A stretch of DNA of 27,112 nucleotides. Source: Peptococcaceae bacterium BRH_c23. GTDB lineage: Bacteria > Bacillota_B > Desulfitobacteriia > Desulfitobacteriales > Desulfitobacteriaceae. Position numbers and translations under genes: made by a program. The stretch is from the NCBI GenBank assembly GCA_000961805.1, contig LADV01000211.1, positions 1-27,112 of the forward strand. The letters run 5' to 3'. A model generated the notes under the pieces. It saw only the letters and a program-made list of their open reading frames with translations. It was not told the origin of the DNA and made no database searches. Positions within the stretch are counted from its first letter, which is position 1, and every line of letters begins with the position of its first letter. This document shows, piece by piece, positions 1 to 8,834 of this stretch.

Positions 1-68
1 TTTCCGAATCAGTTATAAATCAAATACTTGATTCGTTTATGGAAAAGTTGCGAAGCTTTATTAGGAAG

Positions 69-90
69 AGGCTGTGTTTTAACACGGCCT
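69..90. other. Hairpin upstream of amidase remnant
   Basis: AGGC-T-GTGTT, a TT loop, then AACAC-G-GCCT form a stem with one mismatch. No clear T-tract follows, so a terminator role is uncertain. A second small hairpin (TCAACT/AGTTGA) lies at about 105-120. Confidence 0.35.
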
Positions 91-138
91 AGTCTTCAAT
101 TTGTCAACTGCGAAAGTTGAGTAACTAAAAATACAACG

Positions 139-279
139 ATGCCGGCAGTCTTGGTAGAAGTTGGTTTCATTTCTAACCTGGCAGAAGAAAAACTCTTAGG
201 ATCGCCAGATTTCCAAAGTAAAGCAGCTTTAGGTGTCTGCCGAGGGATTCTGAAATTCAAAGGAATTAGTATGTCGTGA
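139..279 (+). pseudogene. Remnant of N-acetylmuramoyl-L-alanine amidase (Amidase_3), C-terminal end only
   Basis: The plus strand encodes 46 residues beginning MPAVLVEVGFISN, followed by a stretch like AEEKLLGSPDFQSKAA. This is the characteristic C-terminal part of zinc-dependent Amidase_3 enzymes (CwlD/AmiC type), in which a conserved Glu of the VEVGF segment lies in the active site. In-frame residues just before the Met (KNTT) also fit the family, but a TGA at 118-120 closes the frame. The zinc-binding N-terminal two thirds are absent, so this is a decayed or truncated gene and not a functional short protein. It lies next to a cluster of cell-wall proteins and may be the remains of another wall hydrolase. 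Confidence 0.75.
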
Positions 280-318
280 ACTACTCTCCATTGAGACAAA
301 GCTAATGAGTTAAAAAAA

Positions 319-350
319 GCCGCTCACTGATAATTAAGTCAGTGAACGGC
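319..350 (-). terminator. Intrinsic terminator of the GH18/CWB2 gene (possibly bidirectional)
   Basis: A 12-bp stem (GCCGCTCACTGA / TCAGTGAACGGC, one mismatch) with an 8-nt loop. Read on the minus strand it is followed by a run of seven T, which fits termination of the gene ending at 400. On the plus strand it is followed by a weaker T-rich stretch. Confidence 0.85.
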
Positions 351-399
351 CTTATTGTTTTCCAATGGAAGCAAGAGAACCGTCTCCTTGTTCCCCTTC

Positions 400-2409
400 C
401 TACCGTAGATGCTGCCTTAAGATCGGGTAGATCGCGTTGGAGGTTACCGGGTCCACCGTCCAGTACAGGGACCACGCTCCGACTCCTGCAAGCCCATACT
501 GATTAAGCAAGGCCATTTTGGCATTCCAACTTTGTGCGTCATCATAATAGACCGTATGGGAACCAAGCGCATCTGAGTAATTAAAATAAGGGATTTGCGA
601 GGCGTCGCGTTGTACGGAGCCCGTGGATAACGCCAACAGATCTGTCATACTACCTGCTCGTCGCTTATAGCTTGGAGCAGCCCCTGGCGAGTCAATAGTC
701 CACCAGTCGACTCCGTAGTAAGGGATACCGAGCAGAATCTTATGCATGTCTACTCCTTGTCCCCGTGCATAGTCCAAGACCTTACTGCTCCAGTTCAGCG
801 GAGCAATGGGCCCTGGGGCCCCGTGGCTGTAGTCATACGTCATAATGTGCAAGTAATCAACATGCTGGGCAAGGGCAGGGTAGTTAAACTCTTCGAGCCA
901 GGCTTCAGCGCCAGTTCGAGGCATAACAGCTTGGACCACCAACTTATTTAAAGGATGAAGTTGGGCGTAAAGTTCTTTCATGAATTGAGTGAGATTTGGC
1001 CCAGTGGAATTACTCATAAATTCAAAATCGATCACAATACCGTCAGCGTTGATGCTATCAATTCGCTCCATAATTTCACTGATCAGTCTAGCTCGGGCGG
1101 TTTCTGAAGCCATGACGGTATCAACGGCTTTGGGGCTGTCCCAAGATGACTGGATGACCGGCAGGACTTTTAAATTACGAGCATGCACGGAGGTTGTGAA
1201 TTTGGCATAGTTGTCAGAAGTGGCATCCCACCCTCCGGTAACATTACCATCGGCGGTATCATCCAGGTAATACCAGCTCGGTGCAATAATATCTGCGTAA
1301 TCCGTAGCCGGTGAGGGAATGGACTGGACCTGACTAAGCATTCCTTTTATTCCAGTAAAACCGCCCTGGGTATATTGAAGGGAAATTCTTGGTCGAGGGA
1401 CCCCGGTGCGAATAATACTTTCTAATTTGTAATTAATCACTCCCCACCCCCCAAAAATCATAAAGGCTGAGCCAGAGGTTCGTTTTTGATTGAGATAAGC
1501 AGTAGTAGAGTTGCCTAATTGTTGACTAGGAAGCAACAGAATCGGTGCGTTGCTCTTCGCTGCCAGGGCAGCACCGGCTAAGGCATCCGGGAAATTTTCT
1601 CCCGTTGCAACATAGACAGTGGAGGTATCAAAGGGTAATTGATTTAAAACCACCGTATTCGTTTCATATTGATCGTATCCAGCGTATCGTGTCGTCACTT
1701 TAACAGGGTTAGGCAATTTACTGAGTTGGTCTTCAATGATGTCTTTAATCACAGCCTTGCCGCCAATCAAGGTCACTTGCGAAATGCCAAGTTCACCGAG
1801 GATCTCAGCCGTTTCCGGCGGCAGCACATCGGACCGCGTGAGGAGGATTGGTATACCCTGAGCGGCTGCATAAGAGGAGATACTTAAGGCATCCGGAAAA
1901 CGCTCGCCATTGACTAAAAAGGCTTGCTTAGAACTCGGGGCTGCTACCTTGGCAATGGCTGCAGCCGTCCCATATTGATCCCAGCCAAACAGGCGCTTCG
2001 GTAAGATTCCCTGGTCTTTGAGCGATTGTTCAATCCCCTCGTTTAAAGCAGCTGTACCACCGAGCAGAAAGACTTCTTGCGTACCGAGGCGTTTAAGCTC
2101 AGCTGAAACGACAGGGTTCAAGCGACCCGACTCAGTTAGCAAAAGGGGACCCTTGATTTTTTGAGCAAGGACGGTTCCAGTCAAGGCATCGGGAAAATTC
2201 CGACCGGTCGCCAGTACGACGATAGGAGCATTATCCCAGCCTTGCTTAGAAATCTCCACGGCGGTATCATACAGTGTATTCCCGAAAATGCGGTCAGTGA
2301 CGGATTCAGTGGGTGCAGCTTGCACTAAAAGCGGGTGGAAAACAGTACTGCTTAGAGTAATCATGAAACCGCATAGAAGACCCACGGTTTTTTTTGTGAA
2401 AAAGTTCAT
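400..2409 (-). CDS. CWB2-anchored secreted glycoside hydrolase, GH18 (chitinase/YaaH-like)
   Basis: A 669-residue exported wall protein. It has a signal peptide (about residues 1-31), three CWB2 (cell wall binding repeat 2) units at about 35-335 with recurring 'ATGxNFPDAL' and 'LLGGTAAL' motifs, then a GH18 TIM-barrel domain from about 345 to the end. The GH18 signature DGIVIDFE is intact (D456, D461 and the catalytic acid E463), so hydrolysis of a GlcNAc-containing polymer such as peptidoglycan is likely. CWB2 modules bind secondary wall polymers in clostridia. The start is taken at ATG 2409 because GAGGTGAGG lies at proper spacing before it; a GTG at 2418 overlaps that ribosome site and is less likely. 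It is divergent from the CWB2 protease. The substrate is inferred. Confidence 0.93.
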   Translation of the reverse strand: MNFFTKKTVGLLCGFMITLSSTVFHPLLVQAAPTESVTDRIFGNTLYDTAVEISKQGWDNAPIVVLATGRNFPDALTGTVLAQKIKGPLLLTESGRLNPVVSAELKRLGTQEVFLLGGTAALNEGIEQSLKDQGILPKRLFGWDQYGTAAAIAKVAAPSSKQAFLVNGERFPDALSISSYAAAQGIPILLTRSDVLPPETAEILGELGISQVTLIGGKAVIKDIIEDQLSKLPNPVKVTTRYAGYDQYETNTVVLNQLPFDTSTVYVATGENFPDALAGAALAAKSNAPILLLPSQQLGNSTTAYLNQKRTSGSAFMIFGGWGVINYKLESIIRTGVPRPRISLQYTQGGFTGIKGMLSQVQSIPSPATDYADIIAPSWYYLDDTADGNVTGGWDATSDNYAKFTTSVHARNLKVLPVIQSSWDSPKAVDTVMASETARARLISEIMERIDSINADGIVIDFEFMSNSTGPNLTQFMKELYAQLHPLNKLVVQAVMPRTGAEAWLEEFNYPALAQHVDYLHIMTYDYSHGAPGPIAPLNWSSKVLDYARGQGVDMHKILLGIPYYGVDWWTIDSPGAAPSYKRRAGSMTDLLALSTGSVQRDASQIPYFNYSDALGSHTVYYDDAQSWNAKMALLNQYGLAGVGAWSLYWTVDPVTSNAIYPILRQHLR

Positions 2410-2634
2410 TTGCCTCACCTCTTTTTATGTGTTTGATCTAAGACTAGAGTCTTTAGGGGAAGCACAGACAAACTGAGCGCATAGCTAATATTCGATCGAT
2501 TAAGATAAAATCCTTTCTTTTACAGAGGAATAAGGATATCCAATATATAACAATGCGAAAAACAAGGTCAATAAAGGAACGAGTCATAAAATGTCGAATA
2601 AGAGAATAATCAGTGCTTATTATAGGAAAGAGAT
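2410..2634. promoter_or_regulatory. Divergent intergenic region between two CWB2 genes
   Basis: About 225 bp that must hold the promoters of both divergent genes. Visible elements are an inverted repeat AAGACT-AG-AGTCTT at 2440-2453 close to the minus-strand gene, and AT-rich stretches around 2500-2560. No promoter could be assigned with confidence. Confidence 0.4.
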
Positions 2635-5190
2635 GTGATAGAGGTGCTTCGAAGATATAGGATGAAATGCAAATTTATGCTTTTAACGATAGGGACTGTA
2701 ACTATGATGCTTCTTAATTTAGGGACCGTCCCACTGTCTGCTATTGGGCAGCCCGGGAAATTCCAAGAGCAGATAAGTCAATCAGAATCCCAACAAGTCG
2801 TTCTCTCTTTAGAAGTGGGGACCAACGTCGATCAGGTGGCTGAAGACTTCGGGATAGAGGTTGTACGCCGAGGACCCTTAAATTATGCAACTCTCGAAGT
2901 CGCGGGAAATAGAAATCTGCAAGAAGTCATAGCGGCTTTAAACATTACGCCTGGGATCTTAGGGGCCGAGGAAAACTATCGCCGGACAATACAAAACCAA
3001 ACAGGAACTGTACCGAGGGATCCTCTTTTCCGAGAACAATGGTCTTTGGTCAATGGGAATGTCCTAGGCGCTTGGGAAATGGGGGCGACGGGGCAAGGGG
3101 TGACGATTGCCGTTGTCGATACGGGTGTCGCTCTCACACATCCGGACTTAATCAATAATTTGGTTCCCGGGTATAATGCGATCACAGGAAGCGAGGTAGC
3201 GGGGGCTAACCAAGATAACAATGGACACGGAACCCAAGTCTCAGGAGTCGCGGCTGCCGAAGGAAATCGTGTGGGTATTATCGGAGTAGCTTATCAGGCC
3301 AAGATTATGCCGATCAAGGCCATGAACTCTAAAGGGATTGGATATGACGATGCGATTGCCGACGGAATTATCTGGGCGGCAGATCATGGGGCCAAGATTA
3401 TTAATTTAAGCCTAGGTTCGGAAAACGGTTCGGTCGCCTCAGCTATTTTAAAACAAGCAATCACCTATGCCTCTAAGAAGGGGTGCTTGTTAATCGCGGC
3501 GAGTGGGAATTATGATTCTGAGTCCCAGGGAAACCCTGGCGTGAGCTACCCGGCCTCAGATCCTCTCGTCCTAGCAGTCTCAGCGACCGACAAAGCAAGC
3601 AAAGTCACAAATTACTCAACCATAGGCACTGAGATCGATCTAGCAGCACCGGGAGATTCGATCCCGACGGCTGCCTGGAGTCAAGCGAGTGGAACAGGTT
3701 ACGTCTATGCGAGCGGAACCTCCATGGCTGCTCCGTTTGTGGCAGGAGAAGCGGCCTTAATCTGGAGCCAACACCTAGATTGGTCCAGGGAGCAAGTGAT
3801 TCAGGCACTTCTACAAGGAACCCATGATTTAGGCATCTCGGGAAGGGACAATCAGTATGGGCATGGACTTGTGGATGCCAAACTCGCCTTGACCATCGCC
3901 AAACAAACACTCGATACCGTGACATCCCCAGCAGTGATTAATGTAATAGGAGGAATTGTCCAAGCGGCATCAGGGTCTACCCAGCTGAGCTTAACCATCC
4001 CTCCTCTAGCGTTTGACAAGCCAACGAACGTAACCTTAGAAACCACGGCAACTCCCACTAATTTGCCGAACAGTGCCACCGTTTTAACCCCATTGTTTCA
4101 GGTTGACTGGGGAAGTGCAACCCCCCAGAAAATGCTCTCTTTAAAATGGAATGATCCCTTGCTTGGAGTTGACTCTGGTGCAACCCTTTATCGCTGGAGC
4201 GGCTCGCGCTGGATCTCCTTAGGTGGAGAAATCATCAGTGGCGAAGCAAGGCTTGGCCTTTATACCCCGGGAATCTATGTAATAGGAACAGACAAAGTAA
4301 TAGAAGCACAAAGCAATCGCTTTGCTGGAATTACGGCTGAAGGGACAGCAGTGCAGATCTCCCAAGCTACCTTTACAACTGGAGCAGACACCGTTATTTT
4401 AGCCCAAGTCAATCAATTCCCTGATGCTTTGGCGGGAGCACCACTCGCCTATAAACTTCAAGCCCCGATCTTACTTTCGCAAAGCTCAGGGCTCACGGAG
4501 GAGGTTCGAACAGAGCTGCAACGACTGGCCCCGAAGACGATCTATCTATTAGGGGGTACGGCAGCACTGTCTTCGACGATCGAATCTGAACTTCGACAGA
4601 AGTATGAGGTAAAACGTCTCTACGGTTATACGGCAGCAGGAACCGCTCGGGCGATTGCCATGGAACTAGGGACTAAAGGAAAGGCTGTCATCGCCAGCGT
4701 GCGACACTTTCAGGATGTCTTAGTCATCTCCTCGTGGGCAGCAAGGCAAGGGGTACCGATTCTACTAACCGAACCAAAAGATTTATCCGCTGATGCGCAA
4801 ACCGCTTTAGACAGCCTAAATGTAACCGAGACCCTAGTGATCGGAGGAACAGCTGTGGTCGGGTCTAAGGTCATGGACCGCCTCCCTAATCCTCGTCGGA
4901 TTAGCGGATTGACCGCTTACGACACCGCGGCCGCCGTCTTGCAAGCGTTCCCTCCGACAACCGCCAAGCTGGAATTTGCGACCGGAGAGAATTACCCTGA
5001 CGCCTTAACGGGGGCTGTTCGGGCAGCATTTTATGGATCAAGGGTGGTCTTAGTCCCAACAAAGACAGCTATTCCTTTAAGTTTAGAAACACTTTTAAAG
5101 TCTTGGACCGGAAAGCATATTGAGGTTTTTGGGGGAACGGCCGCGTTACCAGAAGAGATTGTACAGACCTTAAAAATATGGGTTGAGTAA
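2635..5190 (+). CDS. Secreted subtilisin-like serine protease (S8) with C-terminal CWB2 anchor
   Basis: An 851-residue exported protease. It has a signal peptide, an I9-like prodomain (about 50-120), a peptidase S8 catalytic domain (about 145-430), a beta-rich linker (about 435-555) and three CWB2 repeats (about 560-851). The catalytic triad is complete: D162 in VVDTG, H198 in NGHGTQVSG and S363 in SGTSMAAPF; the oxyanion Asn is N292 in AASGN. It probably processes or turns over S-layer or other surface proteins while attached to the wall polymer (inference). The start is ambiguous: GTG 2635 has GGAAAG upstream, GTG 2644 and ATG 2662 are alternatives, and all keep the hydrophobic signal segment. 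No clear terminator follows. In this protein the CWB2 modules are C-terminal, whereas in both neighbours they are N-terminal. Confidence 0.94.
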   Translation: MIEVLRRYRMKCKFMLLTIGTVTMMLLNLGTVPLSAIGQPGKFQEQISQSESQQVVLSLEVGTNVDQVAEDFGIEVVRRGPLNYATLEVAGNRNLQEVIAALNITPGILGAEENYRRTIQNQTGTVPRDPLFREQWSLVNGNVLGAWEMGATGQGVTIAVVDTGVALTHPDLINNLVPGYNAITGSEVAGANQDNNGHGTQVSGVAAAEGNRVGIIGVAYQAKIMPIKAMNSKGIGYDDAIADGIIWAADHGAKIINLSLGSENGSVASAILKQAITYASKKGCLLIAASGNYDSESQGNPGVSYPASDPLVLAVSATDKASKVTNYSTIGTEIDLAAPGDSIPTAAWSQASGTGYVYASGTSMAAPFVAGEAALIWSQHLDWSREQVIQALLQGTHDLGISGRDNQYGHGLVDAKLALTIAKQTLDTVTSPAVINVIGGIVQAASGSTQLSLTIPPLAFDKPTNVTLETTATPTNLPNSATVLTPLFQVDWGSATPQKMLSLKWNDPLLGVDSGATLYRWSGSRWISLGGEIISGEARLGLYTPGIYVIGTDKVIEAQSNRFAGITAEGTAVQISQATFTTGADTVILAQVNQFPDALAGAPLAYKLQAPILLSQSSGLTEEVRTELQRLAPKTIYLLGGTAALSSTIESELRQKYEVKRLYGYTAAGTARAIAMELGTKGKAVIASVRHFQDVLVISSWAARQGVPILLTEPKDLSADAQTALDSLNVTETLVIGGTAVVGSKVMDRLPNPRRISGLTAYDTAAAVLQAFPPTTAKLEFATGENYPDALTGAVRAAFYGSRVVLVPTKTAIPLSLETLLKSWTGKHIEVFGGTAALPEEIVQTLKIWVE

Positions 5191-5266
5191 CACAGGGTAA
5201 TACTTACAATAAAGGGAGTTATGATTTGAGTATATTTTAGCTTAGAGGCTGGAAAACTAATAGGTT

Positions 5267-5280
5267 TTAGTGTACACTAA
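5267..5280. promoter_or_regulatory. 14-bp perfect palindrome upstream of S-layer gene promoter
   Basis: TTAGTGTACACTAA is its own reverse complement and lies about 20 bp upstream of the best -35 candidate of the S-layer gene. It looks like a dimeric regulator site, but no regulator in the window can be linked to it. Confidence 0.45.
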
Positions 5281-5298
5281 TCTAGTAACGATGAAAAC

Positions 5299-5329
5299 TT
5301 GTCCGAAAAAACAAAGAAAACTATAAAAA
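5299..5329 (+). promoter_or_regulatory. Candidate promoter of the S-layer gene
   Basis: TTGTCC, a 17-bp spacer and TATAAA give a good sigma-A type match. An 8-bp inverted repeat, TTGTCCGA (5299-5306) and TCGGACAA (5333-5340), brackets it, so a regulator could cover the -35 and start regions. This leaves a 5' leader of about 300 nt. Confidence 0.5.
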
Positions 5330-5417
5330 ATATCGGACAACAAGCAGGAATATTGGCTATGATGAAGAATAGATATAGCTAATATAGACCTTTTTTGTGG
5401 TTTCTTCATTTTTTACG

Positions 5418-5520
5418 CGTTCTAAATGGTACGCTACAGGAGGGATGACCTACATCCTTGGGGGGACGCTCCCGGTTTATCCTGTAGAATGCTTTTAGAT
5501 ATTGCGCAATGTCTAAAGAT
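5418..5520 (+). ncRNA. Structured 5' leader of S-layer mRNA (branched RNA)
   Basis: An 8-bp closing helix CTACAGGA (5434-5441) / TCCTGTAG (5480-5487) encloses two hairpins: GGATG/CATCC (5443-5457) and GGGA-CGC-TCCC (5463-5473). Outer bases GCGTT (5418-5422) / AATGC (5488-5492) could extend it. A second long hairpin follows at 5492-5518, with arms TTTAGA/TCTAAA and an ATTG-CG-CAAT top. It resembles no riboswitch class I can name. A role in mRNA stability or regulation of a very abundant protein is inferred. Confidence 0.5.
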
Positions 5521-5637
5521 TGTGCTACACATTTTAAGGGGGTGAGGGGCGACTAAAGACGTCCTGTGAAAAAAAGGAGATAGTTCAATCCCACAGACAA
5601 ACAGAGATCCAAAAGACGAGAGGAGATATATTACTAC

Positions 5638-8577
5638 ATGAAAAAAACTAAAAAAGCCTTAGCCACCCTAGCTATCGCAGGCATGGCACTGTCAATGGTA
5701 CCTTTTAATGCATTTGCTACAACTACAGTCCCAACTCGCTTAGCAGGTAATACTGCGGCACAAACTGCAGTAGCAATCGCTGACCAAACAGGTTGGACAG
5801 GTACAGCAATTCTTGCCTCCTCAGCATCTTATGCTATGGTTGATGCTTTAACTGCTGGACCCCTTGCTTCCTACTTGAAAGCTCCTATCCTTCTTACAGA
5901 CGGTGGTAACACACTTGACGCTGACACCAAAGCTGAACTCACAAAACTTGCTGTTAAGACAGTATATGTAACCAGCGGAACTGCCGTTATCAAACAAAGT
6001 GTTCTTGATGAATTAGCAGCCATGGGAATTACAGTTGTTCCCCTCGGCGGAGTTGACAAATTCGAGACATCAGTGAATATTGCTAAGAAAATGGTTGGAG
6101 TTACTAAGGTTGCAGTAGCTACCGGAGCACAAGTTCAAGATGCACTCTCTATTGCTTCAATTGCCTCTGCGGCCAATCAACCAATCCTCTTAACTAACAA
6201 AGACGCACTTCCTGCAAGCGTAGCTGCTTACTTAGCTGCTAATCCTGGTATCACAGCCAGTGATGTTATCGGTGGTACGGGCGTCATCAGTGATGCAGTA
6301 AAAGCAACACTTCCAAGCGCAACTCGCCATGCTGGAAACACAGCTTATGACACAAATAACCAAGTCATCCAAGACTTCGCATCTTCCCTGACATTTAGCA
6401 GTGTCTTCGTGGCTAACGGCTCAACTGGTATTGATGCTCTCGCTGGTGCACCGCTTGCAGCTAAAACTAAGTCCGCTATTGTTCTCACAGACGGAGCAGC
6501 TACTGCTGCAGCTACTTTTGTAAATAGCAAACTAACTGCTAGCAGCGTTGTTACTGCTCTCGGTGGTACAGCGGTTGTTCCTGCTAGTACGCTTGCTGGA
6601 GTTGCTTATCAAGCACCTGCAACATTGGCAGTTACATCGGTAAGTGCTATTAACGCAAAAGAAATTCTTGTTTCTTTCAATAAGGTAGTCAATGAAACTT
6701 CTGCTGAGACAGTTTCTTACTATGAGTTCAAGTCCTCTGATGCTGCCACCCAGGCTGCAGGTATTGCAGAAGTTGTACTCCAAGATGACAAAAAGAGTGC
6801 AATCGTTAGACTTACAAGTGCAATGGCTAACGGTGACTCCTACAAAGTTAATATTGAAGACGTAATTGATGAAGCAACTTACCAAACAGTTACAGAATAT
6901 AGCGATTCTTTCAAAATCTTTACTGATAGTGTAGTTCCTGCTGTTGTTAAGGCTGAACTACGTAGCAATAACAAAGTAAGAATTACTTTCAATGAGCCAG
7001 TTATTCAAGCTGGTGCTTCTATCAAGGTTGACGGCGTAACAGTTGCAGTCGACTCTGTTTCTACTACAACAGGTAAATACTACATGGAATCTGCTGTTAT
7101 CAGTGGAGACTTTATAAAAGCTGGCGACCATAGTGTAGTAGTTTACAATGTAACAGATGCTCAAAGAGCAAGTGCTAAAACGCTTGTTATGGGAACTGCA
7201 TCTTACACTGTAGGCACCGACACAACTGCACCTTATGTAGTTGGTCTAGCTGCTAAAGATTCTGATACCTTTAAGATTATCTTCAGTGAAAACGTACAAA
7301 CTCTTACTGATACTGAAGTAGTAGTTAAGAAGGGCGCATATGTATTCCCTGGAGCAAGAGTTGGCGGATATAGTGTAGACCCTGATGATACATCTGGTAA
7401 TACAGTTCTTGTTGACATTACTCCTGCTGATGTAGATAACCCATTGTATGCTGATGGCGAGAATAATGTAACGATTTCTGTTCAAGTTAAAGGATATAAA
7501 GACGCTGCAGTACTCTTAGGCACTGAGTACAACGGTAGTGTGACTTTAACTAAAGATGCTTCTGCTCCATATGTTGTTTCTGAAGCATTAAACGTTACAC
7601 GTACCGATGCTGGTCCACTTTACTACCTCGTAGTTAAATTCAACGAAACTATTGGTACTGTAGATGCTAGTAAATTTACTGTAGTAAAAGATGGTGTCTA
7701 TGTAACTGTAGCTGGTGTAGCTGTGAATGGTAGTGACAGCAAAAAGGTAGATATCCAGATTGGATCTGCTTTAACTGATGGAAATTACACTGTAACACTT
7801 GATGCTGGTGCAGTTAAAGACACTTCAAGCAACAAAAATGCTGCTGCTACAACAACTGCTTCACACAAAGCCGTTTCTGGTACTGCTTTAGTTGTTGCAG
7901 TTAGTCCAGACGCTGTCCTTGATGCTAATGAAGTTCTTGTCGCAAACAACGTAGTCAGAATTAACTACGGTGAAAAAATGACATCAACAGCAATCGACCT
8001 TGCTAACTATACCTTAGATGGTGCTGCAATGCCCGCTGGAACTTCAATCGGCTTTGAAGATGCTGGAAAGACTACAGTTAAAATGACGTTGCCTTCTGGT
8101 ACTGTTGCAGTAGATGGCACCAAGCTATTCTCAATTAGCAAGAACGTTACTTCTGATGCTGGTAAGGTTGTAATGACATCCGCTGAAGCTCAAATTCAAC
8201 TTGTAACTGCTGGATTTGTAGACAATGTTAAGCCTGTACTTGCATCAGCTAAACTAGTTGTAGCTGATGGTGCTACTACTACTAGTACAATCACTGTTAA
8301 GTTCAACGAAGGTTTAGCAGCAATTGCCGCATCTAATGCTAATATTTACGATGACTTCATCATTAAAGTTGCTGGTGTAAAAGTGGCTGCAAATGACAAT
8401 GTTGCTGTAAATGCAGGTGACAAAGAAATCACATTGACATTGGCAAGTGCTATCAACGTAAATCAAACAGTTACCGTTCAAATTGCTTCAAGTGCTGATG
8501 TAACTATCGATGTCTCAGATGACTCTTCACTTCTCAACAAAGTAACTGAAGGTACGATTGTAACAGCTACTAAGTAA
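5638..8577 (+). CDS. S-layer protein with N-terminal CWB2 repeats and Ig-like domains
   Basis: A 979-residue exported surface protein, probably the main S-layer subunit. It has a signal peptide with cleavage near NAFA-TTT (about residue 27) and three CWB2 repeats (about 33-330) for attachment to wall polymer. A long array of Ig-like/SbsA-type beta domains follows (about 335-979), with recurring 'ILVSFNK', 'VRITFNEPV', 'FKIIFSENV' and 'LVVKFNET' strands. The protein is rich in Ala, Val, Thr and Asp and has no cysteine, as is usual for S-layer subunits. Its base composition and codon choice (many GCT, GTT, ACT and GTA codons) differ from neighbouring genes, which fits very high expression. GAGGAG lies 12 nt before the ATG, a rather long spacing. 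The structured leader upstream and strong terminator downstream indicate a monocistronic unit. Confidence 0.92.
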   Translation: MKKTKKALATLAIAGMALSMVPFNAFATTTVPTRLAGNTAAQTAVAIADQTGWTGTAILASSASYAMVDALTAGPLASYLKAPILLTDGGNTLDADTKAELTKLAVKTVYVTSGTAVIKQSVLDELAAMGITVVPLGGVDKFETSVNIAKKMVGVTKVAVATGAQVQDALSIASIASAANQPILLTNKDALPASVAAYLAANPGITASDVIGGTGVISDAVKATLPSATRHAGNTAYDTNNQVIQDFASSLTFSSVFVANGSTGIDALAGAPLAAKTKSAIVLTDGAATAAATFVNSKLTASSVVTALGGTAVVPASTLAGVAYQAPATLAVTSVSAINAKEILVSFNKVVNETSAETVSYYEFKSSDAATQAAGIAEVVLQDDKKSAIVRLTSAMANGDSYKVNIEDVIDEATYQTVTEYSDSFKIFTDSVVPAVVKAELRSNNKVRITFNEPVIQAGASIKVDGVTVAVDSVSTTTGKYYMESAVISGDFIKAGDHSVVVYNVTDAQRASAKTLVMGTASYTVGTDTTAPYVVGLAAKDSDTFKIIFSENVQTLTDTEVVVKKGAYVFPGARVGGYSVDPDDTSGNTVLVDITPADVDNPLYADGENNVTISVQVKGYKDAAVLLGTEYNGSVTLTKDASAPYVVSEALNVTRTDAGPLYYLVVKFNETIGTVDASKFTVVKDGVYVTVAGVAVNGSDSKKVDIQIGSALTDGNYTVTLDAGAVKDTSSNKNAAATTTASHKAVSGTALVVAVSPDAVLDANEVLVANNVVRINYGEKMTSTAIDLANYTLDGAAMPAGTSIGFEDAGKTTVKMTLPSGTVAVDGTKLFSISKNVTSDAGKVVMTSAEAQIQLVTAGFVDNVKPVLASAKLVVADGATTTSTITVKFNEGLAAIAASNANIYDDFIIKVAGVKVAANDNVAVNAGDKEITLTLASAINVNQTVTVQIASSADVTIDVSDDSSLLNKVTEGTIVTATK

Positions 8578-8637
8578 TTTGTGCGTGAGAGAAGAGACAA
8601 ATTCTTTTCTCCCGTGGTTTCGACTAACGTGGTAATA

Positions 8638-8671
8638 GAGAGCCGATTCGCCTTCGGGTGGGTCGGCTCTC
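8638..8671 (+). terminator. Intrinsic terminator of S-layer gene
   Basis: GAGAGCCGA / TCGGCTCTC stem with an inner CGCC-TTCG-GGTG hairpin, followed by a T/C-rich stretch. It lies about 60 bp after the stop codon. Confidence 0.88.
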
Positions 8672-8707
8672 GTCCTTTCTTCAGGCTGAAACTCGATATA
8701 AAACTTT

Positions 8708-8777
8708 GTATGCGCTTAATATAAGCGTGCATGGTCAACATGCTCGTAAGTGCTTAATCTTCAGGTGCATAGTCAAC
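8708..8777. repeat. Two tandem IS66-type terminal sequences
   Basis: Two 32-bp segments, 8708-8739 and 8746-8777, match at about 24 of 32 positions. Both start with GTA and end GTGCAT(G/A)GTCAAC. The second reads GTAAGTGCTTAATC at its start and resembles the GTAA-beginning ends of IS66-family elements. Tandem ends suggest nested or repeated insertion. Confidence 0.5.
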
Positions 8778-8834
8778 CCAATTCATTCATGAGACAATAT
8801 CCCCATAAAAACCTTACATGGAGGTATTGTTGTA

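Noticed and set aside
5434..5487. S-layer leader considered as a c-di-GMP, purine or TPP riboswitch
   Set aside because: The invariant core sequences of these classes are not present; only the general three-way shape is shared.
6532..7485. Long open frames on the minus strand opposite the S-layer gene
   Set aside because: They lack ribosome sites, are rich in Cys/Asn/Tyr from reversed codons, and lie fully inside a clear high-confidence gene. They follow from its biased codon use.
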